From an uncultured Oceanospirillaceae bacterium (GTDB taxonomy: Bacteria; Pseudomonadota; Gammaproteobacteria; Pseudomonadales; Balneatricaceae), in NCBI GenBank assembly GCA_937138495.1, contig CAKZPE010000066.1, positions 19,964 to 83,963 of the forward strand: a stretch of DNA of 64,000 nucleotides, written 5' to 3'. The position numbers were made by a program, and so were the translations under genes. Of this stretch, positions 9,103 through 22,200 are shown one piece after another (the stretch's first letter is position 1; each line of letters opens with the position of its first letter). The notes below the pieces were generated by a model, which was not told the origin of the DNA, searched no databases, and saw only the letters and a list, made by a program, of their open reading frames with translations.

Positions 9103-10002
9103 TTGTTAACTCAGTCTTATAAAGTTTTGGTTATTCTCCTGTGTGTGCTTTTTGCGGGTTGTACAACAGATGCATTGGTTAAGTCATCTGATGGGCAAAA
9201 GAGCGGTTCACCGGAAACTCAGTATCGTATTGAACTGGTGAATGTGGCCAAGCAGCTACGGGTTGGGCGGGCAAAATTTCAGGTATATGTACGCGATTCT
9301 GAAGAATGGTTGCCGGCCGCTTTTATGCCGGTTAAGGCCGTGTTCGTTGGGCGGGAGCTGGAGATTGAGCATGGAGAAGGTCTTCAGACAAATGCGCTGG
9401 GGCAGGTTGAATTTGACGTACGCTTTAAAGACCCACTGAAATATTTTCGTTGGGTAAAGCCATCCAGTTATCCGGTTGTGGCCTCCTACAGGCCTGATAT
9501 ACAGGATGTTTTACCCCAGTTTCCCTATCAGAATGAAGGGTTGGGATGGAGTAAAGCGGATATTGATAAGAATTATTTAATTAAAATTCAGGTGTCTGAA
9601 ACCCTTTACTGGTTACCGATTCCTTACAAAGATATCCGGCCGGTGGTCCGTCAGTTAACGGGTCTTGCTCATGCCAGAAAAACGGCATCAGTAACGTTGC
9701 AGCTTAAGGACGAGAGCAATAGTGAAGTGAACGGGGTTGATGTGTTTTTGACAGGTAAATCTCCGGAGGCCAGTGAGTTGCTTCAGGATGTTTTTACCAG
9801 TTCTGCGGCTGTTGAGTATGCAAGCCGTGTTTTTCCTGATTATGTACAGGGCAGAGCCGGTGGGTATGATCAGACACAATACTCGGTATATCCGGGAGAT
9901 TATATTTTGGATGTATATCGTGATGGGAAAGCTGTTTTGTCGACTGAGATCCGCTTTGATTATGAGGCCGATGTAACTCGCGAGATTCAGATAGCTCAGT
10001 AG
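9103..10002 (+). CDS. Uncharacterised outer-membrane-type lipoprotein
   Basis: This 299-residue protein is predicted to be a lipoprotein: the N-terminus ends in LLCVLFAGC, a clear lipobox with Cys20 as the lipidation site, followed by TTDA (no Asp at +2, so sorting to the outer membrane is expected). The start is a TTG at 9103, supported by AGGA eight bases upstream. The body is predicted beta-rich and could hold one or two transthyretin- or Ig-like domains. A stretch YPGDYILDVYRDGKAVLSTE near the C-terminus looks like a bacterial surface Ig/carboxypeptidase-regulatory strand pattern. I do not recognise the family. It lies just upstream of the giant gene, with 216 bp between them, so it may be an anchor or accessory of that system, or a T2SS partner. 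Both are inferences. Confidence 0.8.
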   Translation: MLTQSYKVLVILLCVLFAGCTTDALVKSSDGQKSGSPETQYRIELVNVAKQLRVGRAKFQVYVRDSEEWLPAAFMPVKAVFVGRELEIEHGEGLQTNALGQVEFDVRFKDPLKYFRWVKPSSYPVVASYRPDIQDVLPQFPYQNEGLGWSKADIDKNYLIKIQVSETLYWLPIPYKDIRPVVRQLTGLAHARKTASVTLQLKDESNSEVNGVDVFLTGKSPEASELLQDVFTSSAAVEYASRVFPDYVQGRAGGYDQTQYSVYPGDYILDVYRDGKAVLSTEIRFDYEADVTREIQIAQ

Positions 10003-10218
10003 CTAAATTGTTTTGATTTTTATTACAATAAAAAGAGGTTTTTTGAACAAGGTAAGAATCGTTCTAAACAAAATAATGTGCTTCATTTAATTGATTGTAC
10101 TTTGTGGCTGTGTTAATTTTCGTCCGCTTTTGATTGTGTATTACCGGTTTTGGTATTGAGCTGGTTCAGTCAGGCAATTGTTTCGAGGATCGAACATTCA
10201 TCACACGGATTTGACCAG

Positions 10219-13200
10219 ATGTCCATGCAAGTACTTAACCGCGCTTTTTGTTACCTGCCATTCTTTCTGTTCGCGCTGACAGCTCAGGCTGCAGATGTGG
10301 ATATCCGCATAAATTCTCCGGTTAATAACGTTGATCAACAAGTTGGTTACACTGCAACTGTTGGCAGCTGTTCCCGTTTGGCAAGTGCGCAGGCGGGGAC
10401 TGATTCAGAATTATCTGCAGTGGCTGCAGAACAGATTAAAGTCAGTCTGAATCAGTCGGATACTTGCTCATTTGTGTTTGATCTTCAGGGAGCAAGCAAA
10501 TATTCGCCGCAGGTGTTATTGCAATACGCCGACGGCTCTGAAGTTGCTCACAATGAAAGTTATACAGCTGAAGCCCGGTTGCCTGTTGTTGGGGAAGCGA
10601 GTGTTGCCATTCAGGGAAACGCGGATGAACAGAAATTAATCGCGGAAGTCGCTGTTTCTGAAGATACTGATATTGCATATGTCAGTTTCAGCGTGCTGGG
10701 CTTAAAAGCTTCTGATATCAGAGCGGCAGGCGGTGTAGTTGCTGAAGCAAGGAAAAAGGCATTTGCTTCTTCTTCTGGTGCGGTACGTGTTTACCCTGTG
10801 CGGGATCAGCAGCAGACATTTCAATACTCAGTCTCGCTTAACGGTGCGCTAAGTTCAGCAGAAATTGCGAATGACGGTATTGTTCTGCTGGAAGTGACTG
10901 CCGTTGATTCATCGGGAAATCAGGCGTCAGTTTCTCCTGTTTTGCTGACAGGGGATGGTGTCTCTGAAACTGCTGAAAGTTTAATTGTTGCCTCGGATTC
11001 AATCACGATTACCAGCCCGTTACAGACGCCTGTGATTAATCCGGTTGTCAGGTTTCAGTTCCGCGGTGATGTAAGCCTGGCCGGTGCAGGCCAAGGCGTC
11101 AGTTATGAATCCTCTCATCCTGATCTTGTTGGCGTAACTGCTGGCGGCCTGGTGTTTCCTGTTAAGGAAACAAGCGGTCAGGAAGTCTATGTAAGTGTTT
11201 CATATCCAGGCTTAGAGACTGTTCAGGTACCGGTTACAGTCGACTTTGCCCGTCAGATATCTTCTCTTGAATTCAGTGGTGTCGGACCTGATACCCCTTT
11301 TGTTTTATCCCGTCTGAATACGTTTTTTGAACTGCCTGAATTGCAGGTAGTCTTCGATGATGGCAGCCGCGAGGCGATAAATTCTTTCTGGACACCCGTC
11401 ATTACTATTCCGGATGTGTATAGCGGTGTTCTGACGCGACATCCTCAGGGAAATATTCGGGCAAGCGCTGTTTTACCAGTGACAACCCCCGCCGTTTTAC
11501 CGGTCAGTCTGGCGGAATTGCCAGGCATCACCACAGAATTACAGATTGCTGCGGCTGACGGTGTGCCGGAAATACGTCTGAGTCTGCCGGAGGTTAAGGA
11601 AACGGGGACAGATTTATTGCTGAAACCGGAAGTCAGTGATGATGTGTCGGTATCCCGCGTTAGGTTTTTCCTTGGTGGCAAGCTGATAGGTACCCGGGAT
11701 GCTGCACCGTTTGAATTGATTTTGCCTGTTGCGGATGATCTGGCAGGAAGTGTGCTGAACTTTGCAGCAGAAGCGGTAGACAGTATTGGTCAAAGCGTGA
11801 TTACGCCGGATCAGTTAGTGTCTGTCGTTGAGCAAACTGAACCTGAACTGCCTTCCTATGCGTTTGAGTATCCGGTAAATGGTGTAAGGCTGGTTGAAAA
11901 GTCACCGGTTACGTTTCAGGTAACCAGTTCCCTGGGAATTTTGCCGGATGTAAAAGCTTCAAGTGGCCTTTCCAGCGTGGAGTTTTTGCTTGATGGAAGC
12001 AAGGTTGGTCAGGCCAGCTTCCCTCTGATTGAAATCAGAGAGCAGGAAATAAACGGCGAAGTAATCAAAGAAATGTTTGAAATCTGGCGCTATCAGGGTG
12101 AAGTGCCTGCTATCTCGACAGATGAAACAAGCATTGCCGCGGGTGCGGTAATTCACGGCCGCAATGGTGGTCTTGAACAGGCCGATTCCCGGCTGGTTAA
12201 AATTATCAGCAACCAGCCGCCTGAAGTGCGTTTGTTACAGCCTCAGGTTGGTGAGGTTGCTACCGCCGGGCAGGTGGTGAGTGTTGTTGTCGGCCTGGGT
12301 GATGACACCCTGAAACTGGGCACGGTGCTTGCGCTCTATGCTGATGGTGAGCAGGTTGATCAGATTACCATCCTTGATGCTGATGACCTGGCTAACACCG
12401 GCGAAGGTGCCGATACAGTCGAACATTCTTTTCAGCTGGCACTGACAGCAGAGGATATCGGCTCAACGATTGAGCTGCAGGCCAAAGCAACTGATTTTCA
12501 TCAGAAGACCAGTCAGACTGAAGTGTTAAGACTGTCGGTAAAAGGTGATCAGTCGCCAACCGTTGCTTTATCTGCACCAGTAGAAGGAGCATCTTTTGTT
12601 GCAGGTTTGCCTATTCAGATGCGTGCAGATGCTGTGGATGATATCGGCGTGCAACGGGTCGATTTTTATGTCAATGCCCGTTTGGTTGGTTCTGACAGTA
12701 CGGCCCCTTATGCCTACGATTATGCGACAGAATTTCTTAATGGCACTGAGCAGGTTCTAACGCTGTCAGCGATAGCCGTTGATACCCGGGAGCAAACTGC
12801 GAACAGTAATCCTGTGCAGGTAACACTTGGATTTGATGAAGAAGCACCGGTTGTTAATCTGGCGTCTCCGGCAGTAACGGCGACTGAGGGCGGAGATGAT
12901 CTGGCACGGGTGGTTGCCGGTTCCGAGTTGGTACTCAAGGTTACAGGTTTTGATAATGTCGCCGCTGTCAGAGCAGAGGTGACGGGCATCAGAGCCGGAC
13001 AGAACGGCTTTGTGCTGACCGGCAGTGAAAGTGATCAGATTTCCGGTGAAGATTTTCCTGTTCAGCAGATACCGGGAGTATTGAATGCTTATTCTGCATT
13101 GAAACTGGTCTCTGTGCCTGAGTTTTCAGGCGTGGCCGGAGCTGAATTCGACCGTTATCCGGTTGTGGTTAATGTCTACGATGAGCGTGGTAATGTTTCA

Positions 13201-16200
13201 CAGGTAAGCGTTGTTATTGCTGTTTACCCTGATGAAGCGCCGGTTGTTGAAGAGGTTGTGAGTAATCAGCCAGCATATTTACCGCGGGATATAATAGCGG
13301 TAGATGTGGTTGCGAGTGATGATAAGGCCGTGCAGCGTGTGGAATTCACTTACACGTTAGGAGGCCAGATTGTCCATCAGGAGGTTCGGGATCAGAATTC
13401 CGGACTTGCACCAGTAGATATTGTTCAGCTTAGTGATGAACTTGACCTGTCAGCACTGAATTTAGCGAATCAACCCGATAATCTAATTCTCAGTGTGGTC
13501 GCTTATGATGCCAGGGGACAGTCGTCTGATCCGTATCAACTGACACTGGCAATCAGTCCTGATCAGACATCACCGACAGCTGCGATTGCTTCGCCGGCTC
13601 TGGGGCAACGTCTGTATTCCGGAGAAACGGTTGAATTTAACTGGCGTGCGCTTGATGACAGCCCGCTTCAAAGCGTTATTGCTGAAGTTCAGGGGCAGCA
13701 GATATTTCAAAAAGCGCTGGCTGACAAGTCGGCTAACGGCAGCTTTACGTATTCTATACCGGAGGGAAGTGATTCCCTGACGATAAAACTCGTAGCGACG
13801 GATGTGTTTGGGAACAGCAAGGAGTCTTTTTGGGATTATCAGTTAGGCAGTGATGTTCCTCCGCAAATCTCATTCAGGCAGCCAGCAGCAGGCAGCAGGC
13901 TGGTTGAAGGTGAAGCGTTTACGTTAAACGCGCTGGTGACCGATAACCGTTCACTGGCCAGTGTTGAAATCTTTGTACGCAGTGGTCAGGAACAGCTGTT
14001 CAGTAAAACATTCACGGCACAGCAGGCGAATACTTTAAGCCAGGCCGGAGAATATTTCAGTGCACAACTGAGAGTGCCACATAATCCTGCCGCGGGGCTT
14101 GAGTTCGGTGTCCGTGCTGTTGATGCTGCCGGCCTTGTCACTGAGCAGCTGTTGGAACTGAATATTCTGGATGATCAGGAGGCTCCAGCTGTTTCATTGC
14201 AGGAGCCCGCTGCTGCCATTACTGTTCTTCCCGGTGATGCCTTTCAGATAGTTGGTCAGGCCAGTGATAACCGTTACATCAATAACCTCAGCGCTTACCT
14301 TCTCGATAAGAACGGTGAAAAAATTGAACTGGTTTGGGAAGCATTTCGTCGCCAGGACCGGTTGGAGCAAGTCCGGATTCCGAATCCGGGATCATTCGGC
14401 TCAGTCATTGTTGCAGAGCGTTTTTATACAGATTTTTCGGCCCGGATCCGTCTGGACAAAGCCTTACTTAGCCGTGCGGGTGAGGTTTTTGAACTTTATA
14501 TACAGGCAGAAGATAACGGGGTTAATGAGTCACTGACGGCGCCAGTGAATCTGACAATTAAAGCGGATAATCAGGTACCTGAAATTACCATAGAATCGCC
14601 TGGCGAAACGTTATATGAAGGTCAGGCAGGTGATTTCAGTGCCGTGATTACTGATAATCTTGCGGTGGCATCTTATGTTGTCCGGGTTGTTGATTCTGAA
14701 TCCCGGATATTGCTGGAGGAAAGCGGGCTCAGCAGTGATCTTGTCACTATTAATGAGCAGGAACTGCTGGATCTGAGCCGTTACTCACCTTTACCTGAAG
14801 CAGGAACAGAATTTACTGTTTTTGTAACAGCAACAGATAGCAGCGCTAACAGCAGCACAGAAAAAACGGTTGTAAAACTGTTACCGGATTTACCTCCGGC
14901 AGTGAGTGTGGATGCAACAGTGCCAGAAGCCGGTTTCATTGCAGGCGGGCTGGGAATAGTTGAGCTTTCTGTGGAAGACGATTTTGCAGGTACTGACGGT
15001 TCTCAGTTATCTGCTTTATACCTGGGTCTGGGAGACAGTGAAAACAGTGGCTCTCGTCAGGTAAATGCTGATTATTACAATGCTTCACAGGATCCTGATA
15101 AACCGGACTTTAAGCACCGTTATCAGGTGGAAGTGCCTGAAATTTCGGCTGCGCCGGGGCATCTGTATCTGAATGGCCTGCCTTATCTGACATTTAATGG
15201 CGGAACGCTCACCGGTTTCGCACAACCGCAAAATGTTACCAGCATCCGGCTGGAAGTATCAGGGCTGAACATCGGCTACCGTTTACAGGGCTATTACCGC
15301 GATGTGTGTCAGGCTGAAGAGTTGATTGCAGAAGTCAGTTCAGCTGAAGCGGTCGCTGCAGGCGGCGTTAATCTGTTTGATCATCTGCCTGAATCGGTTT
15401 CCTCAGTCAGGATTCAACCGTTTATTGAAACGGGCAGTGAACAGTTGTTCCTGAATGAAATTATCATTGAAAACGGTGCATTACCGCAAACACTCCAATA
15501 CCGTTCCGAGAGTCAGTCGTTCCAGACCAGTGGTTATGACTTTACCCGGGTAATGTTATCAGCGGATATTGCGGGTGCTAAGCCCTGGGTTGCTGTCAGC
15601 CCGGAGCAGGCTGAAACAGATACCAGTTATACCATCAGTCAGCCGGTAACCCTGCCTGCCGGAAGCAGTACGTACTCACTGGACGTCTATGGTTTTGCCA
15701 GTGATCGCCGTTCCGCACTCAGAAACACTCAGGTGCTGGAAAAGCTTCGCACGATTAATATTTTGCGTGACGGTTCTGATCCTGTTGTAGAAATTATCGA
15801 CCCGCTCAATGGTACAGCGGTTGTGCCCGGGCAGCGCTTTAATTTGTCGGTGAATGTGCAGGATGACTCGCAATTACTTAGTCATGTAACTCTGGCTGAT
15901 AACCAGCGGACTGTTTTCCAGTCTGGTGCCGGGTTCGGTGAAGATAATCATTTGCTTCAGTATCAGGTACCTGCTGACTGGACTTCAGGTGACCTTTTGT
16001 TATCTCTGTCAGCTATCGACCGAAATGGCCGTGCCAGCGTGCAGCAGCTAAGTCTGCCGATACAGAAAAATCTTGTACCTGAAGTAACCCTGACAGAGTT
16101 TGCCAGCTACAAGGTGTCCGGTCAGTATCAGAAAATACTGAACAGAGCTGAGCGTCTTTCTTATGGTGAGTTTTGGGTTCGTATCGGTGAAGACTTCCGG

Positions 16201-19200
16201 ATCACAACCCATCTGTCTGATGATGAGGGGCTGAGTCGCTACAGCATTACCCGCTTAGGGCGGGATGGCTCCAGAGTACTGGAGTTTGAGAAAGAATATC
16301 AGACTGCCTGTCCACAATTACCTGTTCGTCTGAGACCGCAGGAACAGGCTGTTATCCGGTTTGCGGAATCCGAACCGACCGAGTATGAGATTATTGCTGA
16401 AGATACGCTTGGACAGAAATCAGTCAGTCGTATTCTGGTACATCCTATCGGCAATGTAGCTCCGGAGGTACGGATTACAGTACCTGCGCAGGATCAGTTC
16501 ATTGTTGCCGGCACATTTAATATTCAGGTGGGTCTGGTTGCAGCGGATGACCGTCGGTTGAGTCCGGAGTCTCTGCGTTTATATGCAAATGGTGTTGAGC
16601 TTAATCTGAATAAAGTTACCGGCGATGCACCTGGTGGTGACGCGGTTATCAGCCAGGCATTTGAATCAATTTATGACGCCTTTGAACGTAAGTATACGGT
16701 TGATATTGCTGATGAAAATGGTTACCGGAACAGCCCTAATTCACTGTTGATGTCAGGTGTTTTCAGTGTGCCATCAGGCTTGATTCGCAGTAATGAGACG
16801 ATTCAGCTGACAGCAACGATTGAAGATTCAGACGGTGCTTTAGCGCGATCCGATTTGTCATTTACCGGCGCGGCTGATGAGATCTCACCGGAAGCTGCAA
16901 TTCTGCAGCCGACGGTTGGATTTGGCCCCACAGAAGCAACAGACTTTACACTCCGGTACCGGGCATATGACAACGTTAAAGTTGAACAGATAGAAGTATT
17001 CCGCAGCTACGGTGTACACCGGCCGGGTCAGGATTATGTAAAACTGGACTATGCTGAGCCATTGCTGGTTAATTCGGCCATTCCTGCAGCGGACTTTGAA
17101 CCGATTACTGCAAATAATATTGAAACACCTAAGTATACGAATACGGTTACTTTGCCGACAGTAAGCGAGATCGCTGCACAGTTTAATGGTTTGGTTCTGA
17201 CGGATGACAGCCGGCTTGATGTTTGGGTGAAACTGACTGTACGGGACGCTTCCGGCAATACCCGTATTAAAGAAGTCAGCTATCCGGTGAACCGTGATGC
17301 ACGGCCGGTCATTGATGTGGCTGAACCGGTCAACGGCAGTTTCCAGGTCGAAAACACGGATATGCTGGTTAACGTAAATGCTTACGATGATGTGGGCATC
17401 GATTCATTGCGTCTGACGGCCGTAGCCGGTGAGGGCGCCGGTGCAACCGAAATTTATAATGTACGTTTGCAACAGCCTCCTTATGCCTTTGCTGTACCGT
17501 TACCTGCATATAATGCTTCAGAACCTGGTTTAAACAAGATTACCCTCATCGCTGAAGCAATTGATACTTATGGCGCTGTGCACGGAGACCCTGATCAGCA
17601 TAATGCGGTTGAAACTCTGACTGTTGAAATAGTGGCCGATCAGCCGCCAACGGTTGTTATTGCTAACCCGGAAGATGGCAGCAGTGTTACCGAAGGTGAG
17701 TTCCTGCTGGTGCAGTTGAATGCTGTTGATGATGTAGGGATTGATACTGCGATTCTTCAGGTTGCGGGCTTATTTGGCGGCGACCGCAGTTTTACTGACC
17801 GTACCTATCCTTTTGAATTTCTGGTTGAAGTTCCTTACGGTCAGGCAGGACAGCCATTGTCCCTCAGTGCCCAGGTGACAGAGCGACGCAACAGTGGTAC
17901 TGCTCAGACCGTCAGTACGCTGCAGCCGGTTATAGTGAATGTTGAAAAAGACGTGGTTGCGCCACAGATCACGCTGCTGCAACCGGGCTCACAGGGCAGT
18001 CAGGTTTCTGAAAAGCGGCCTTTGCCGTATCAATTGGAAGTCACCGATAATGTCAGGGTATCGACTGTTCGGGTGGAATTATTGGCTGATAAAGACCTTA
18101 ACGGGGCATTCTCTGCGGATGAAGTGGTACAGCAGCAACTGTTATTAACTCCGCCATACAATGGCAGCCTGAATACGGATACACTCGATACTTACCTGGC
18201 TGAACAGGCTGAGGGTAAGACCCGACTGGCGATGCAGTTCAGAGTCACCGCTATTGATGGTGCCGGTAACAGCAGTGTTGCCGATCGTCCCGTTACCTTG
18301 CTGAGAAATACTCCACCGGAAGTAACCGGTATTCGTCTTCTGGACCGTCAGGGACAGTCACTGGGTGAAAATATTGACCGCCTGGCTGAAGGCCGGGAGA
18401 TACGGGTCAGTGTGCTGGCTGCAGATCCGGAAGTGGGTGTCAGTGAAGTAACCCTTTATCAGGCCGTGGGCGGTGCTGATGTTAATGATGTTACCTTTAC
18501 TGAGTTCAAAGCTGACAGTGCCGCACCATTCCAGTTTGACTATGAAGTTCCTCTGGGGCAGGTCGACAGTTACGTGTATTTCCGTGCAGTTGCCATCGAT
18601 TATGATGGCTATGAATCCGAAATATCTGTAACGCGCAGCTTCAGAATTACGGCGGATCAGCCGCCGGTTGCTGAAATTGTTGAACCGGCTAATGATGAGT
18701 CGGTAGTGATCGATGGACAGCTGTTGTCCATCAGTGTGAAAGCGACAGATGACCTGGGAAATCGGGGTATCGAACGGGTTGTGTTCTATGTGAACGGTTC
18801 ACCGGTTGCAACGGTCTACAACAGTCTGAGCGACGTTTCCGGCAGTGCCGCTCAGGATCATATCTATCAAACATCAATCGTGCCGCCTGCTGGCGTGGAT
18901 GGCTTTGCAATACAAGCCGTAGCATATGATATTCGTGGTCAGGCAGGCACTTCTCAGGTTGTGAATGTTGGTCGGATTGACGATACCGTTGTACCAAAAG
19001 CTGAGATACTCTCGCCACTGGATCAGGATATTCTGACAGCCGGTGAAAGCCTTGTTCTTGCTGTTGCTGTCAAAGATATAGGTGTTGAATCTGAACGCAG
19101 TGTGATCGCGACACTGACACGTGAATACCGTGACACCAGCGGTAAATGGACAGCGCTTGATGAAAAACAGGCAGAGTTGTTCCGTGACGATGGATCAAGC

Positions 19201-22200
19201 CGTCCTGATATTGAAGAGAGCCAGCCTGATAATCACTATTATGTTTACTGGTCAGAGTTTGCGGACGGCAATATCTTGCGCCGTACTGCATACGAAAATG
19301 AGCGGGTAAGGATGAATGTTCAGGTCTTTACCCCGGAACATACTGCCCAGGAAGAAGCTCACTATGAAGTTGGCTATCCGGTTGCAGAAAGACGTTTCCT
19401 GAAACCGGGAGCAGACAGCAGCATTGCGTTGGCACAGTCTGTTTATTACACCAGTGTTGATCAGTTTAATTCATCGCTCAGAACCGGCGCTGTTGTGGCA
19501 GCCTGGTCTACCCGAAATCCGCTTGGCGATGAAGCTTCGCTGGGCTTCAGCTATAACGGTCAGGGGACAGACAAAAAAGCCTGTACCGCCTGTACCGGTA
19601 TCTTCCTGGCAGATCTGGACTCAGAGCATCAGGATAACGGTGATTATTTTGTATATTCTGAATTGCTGAATGGTGCTTCAGAAATCTTTGCCGGTACGGT
19701 TACCTCTTTGCAAAGTGATGCAAACTTTGTGTTTGCCGGTAAGTCGGGTATTGCGCCGGATACTGAATTTAAGCAGGGAAGTGCTGATCAGTTTGTGGGG
19801 CAGCTGGAGAATGAAATAGCTCAGGACCCTGAAACCGGGCAGCTTAGCCTGGGCAATAAAGCCGGCGAATTACTGATCTTCAATAATCAGAATGCTGATG
19901 GTCAGTTTGGTCTGCCGTATTTGCTGGCCGGCCGGATTGATATGCCTTTCCCTGAGGTTTACGGCACAGCCCGTAAAGACTCTCTGGTATTCGTTGCCAA
20001 TGGTAATGGCGGCGTGCAGGTTGTTGATATCAGTAATGTAAATGCGCCATACCGTATTGGTTTTATCAAGCCTGACGGTTACGCACGTGATGTGAAAATC
20101 GCCGGTAACTATGCCTATATAGCAGCGTCTCATCAGGGGCTGGTGGTCGTGGATATTACCGATCCCCGGTTACCTGTAATTGCCACACTGGATACCGCTG
20201 GCATCGCGAACCGGATTGATATTCAGGGCAATCGTCTGATCATTACTGATATGGCCGGTGACGGTCAGGTGTCACAACTGAGCGTGGTGGACATTGCTGA
20301 TCCATATTCGCCTGATCTGAAGCATACCGTGGCCCTCGCACCGGCCAGGGCTGATCTGGTCTCGGACGGAGTATTTGATGCGCAACTGATTGGTAATCAG
20401 ATTTACGCCAGCGTGTTGTATTCAGATCAGGAAGATCAGCCGGCGCAGGCCGTCGTTGAAATCATTAATCTGGAAACGCTGACACGCCCGGAAACCGACT
20501 CTACTATTCCGGTGATGATTAACCGACATGCGGATCAGAGTGACTTTGCGATTACTGACATCGCCGTTGCCCGTGGAGGTATTCAGGTTGCAGCAGGTAA
20601 ACAGGGACTCAACAAACTTGAGCTGACTCAACTGACCGTGTTGGATCACCAGCCTGCTTATGATGCTCAGGACATTAGCACTGACCTTTCAGAGATTACT
20701 GTTGAGCTTTCTGCAGTACTGCCGCCGGATACTGACCTTACGAATGCAGTGCAGGTTTATAAAGGCGCAGTGCTGGCTGATGCGGAAGGAAATTATCTGC
20801 TGGCTGAAGAGGTGTCTTCTGAGTTCTCGGTAGCCTTCGCCGAACGTGAGGGTGAAACCCTGTACCGTTTCCTTAACATTGCTTCGCTGAACCATACTTT
20901 TGTTCCTGGGCAGGAATACGTGGTGGTTGTGAAAGAGGGGTTACAACCGTTAACTGGCAATGCTTTGTCAGATGACTACCGTTTTTCATTCTTCACATCT
21001 GCTGCAGGTGATAACGCTGCACCGGATATTGTGACGATTAGCCCGGATACAGGCTCGATTGCCGGTGGTACGCAGGTGATTATCTCCGGTGAGAACCTGC
21101 AAGCGGACAGTAAGGTTTATATTGGCGCGCAGGCGCTCAATGTTGATGACTTTATTGCGGCGGGTGGCTCACAGCCATACGATCAGATCATTGTTACAAC
21201 AATTCCTAATAATGCCGGCCCTGCAGCAGTAGCCGTACGCAACGCCGATGGCTTGCAGGATACGGTGATTGGCGGATTTAACTACGTTGATTTATTACAG
21301 ATCTCATTTATAACGCCATCTGTACTGAATATCAGTCAGGCAGGAGAAAATGACCGGGTTGAAGTAACCGGCTATGGTTTTAATCCTCAGGTCACACTGA
21401 AAGCGTATCCTTCCGGTCAGCCACAACTGGCGAAAACCGATACTGTGGATAGTGACCGCCTGGAACTTTACAGCGCTGAGAAACTTTACTGGTCAGTGCC
21501 TGATTTTGACGGTTATCGGGGATTCGTTGATGTTGAAATCAGTGATGAGCAGGGCCGGGTTTATCAGCTGTCTAAAGCAATATTCTACGGTAAGTTGCAG
21601 GTATCCCGTGCACTGGAGACTGCCGCACCGGCGTCTTACGATGCGCTTCGGCGAGAGCTTAAGAATCTGGCAGAAGGATTACCAGCCAGCCTGATTCCTG
21701 ATCCGCTGAAACTGCCGGCCGGTAAAATTGTCGGCCTGGAATCAGACCCTCAGTTAGGCCTGATCTATGTGCTTGGGCAGGGAGTAAAGACCCCTGGTGG
21801 GCCTGGGCTGAATGAAATTCTGGATCAAAGTAACTTAACCAGTTTTGTGACGCCAGGCTGGATCAGTCTGGTTCACTATCAGCGTGACGCAATTGCCAAC
21901 GCTGCACCTATGCATGGACTGGGGTATTTTGATCTGCCGGCAGACTTAAACCCATCGGCAATGGTTCTCAGTGACGGGCAACTGTACGTCACCGCTCAGG
22001 GTTATGGGTTTGCAAACTTTAACAGCCATTATGAAGATCAGGTAACACTGCTGGTATACGATCGTGAAAATCGCCTGCCGGGTGATTTACCGGCAGACAG
22101 CAGTAAAGACCGTGACATCCTTTATAGTTTGACGTTACCGCTAAATAACGCGCCCCGTAAACTGCTGGTTAAAGATGACTTGCTGCTCATCGATGGCGGT

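Noticed and set aside
10017..10034. Perfect AT-only inverted repeat after the lipoprotein gene, considered as a terminator
   Set aside because: The loop would be only two bases, the stem has no GC pairs, and no U-tract follows it directly.
10150..10218. Upstream TTG start of the giant gene
   Set aside because: It would place 23 polar residues before a good signal peptide, and has no clear ribosome site. It remains possible but less likely than the ATG at 10219.
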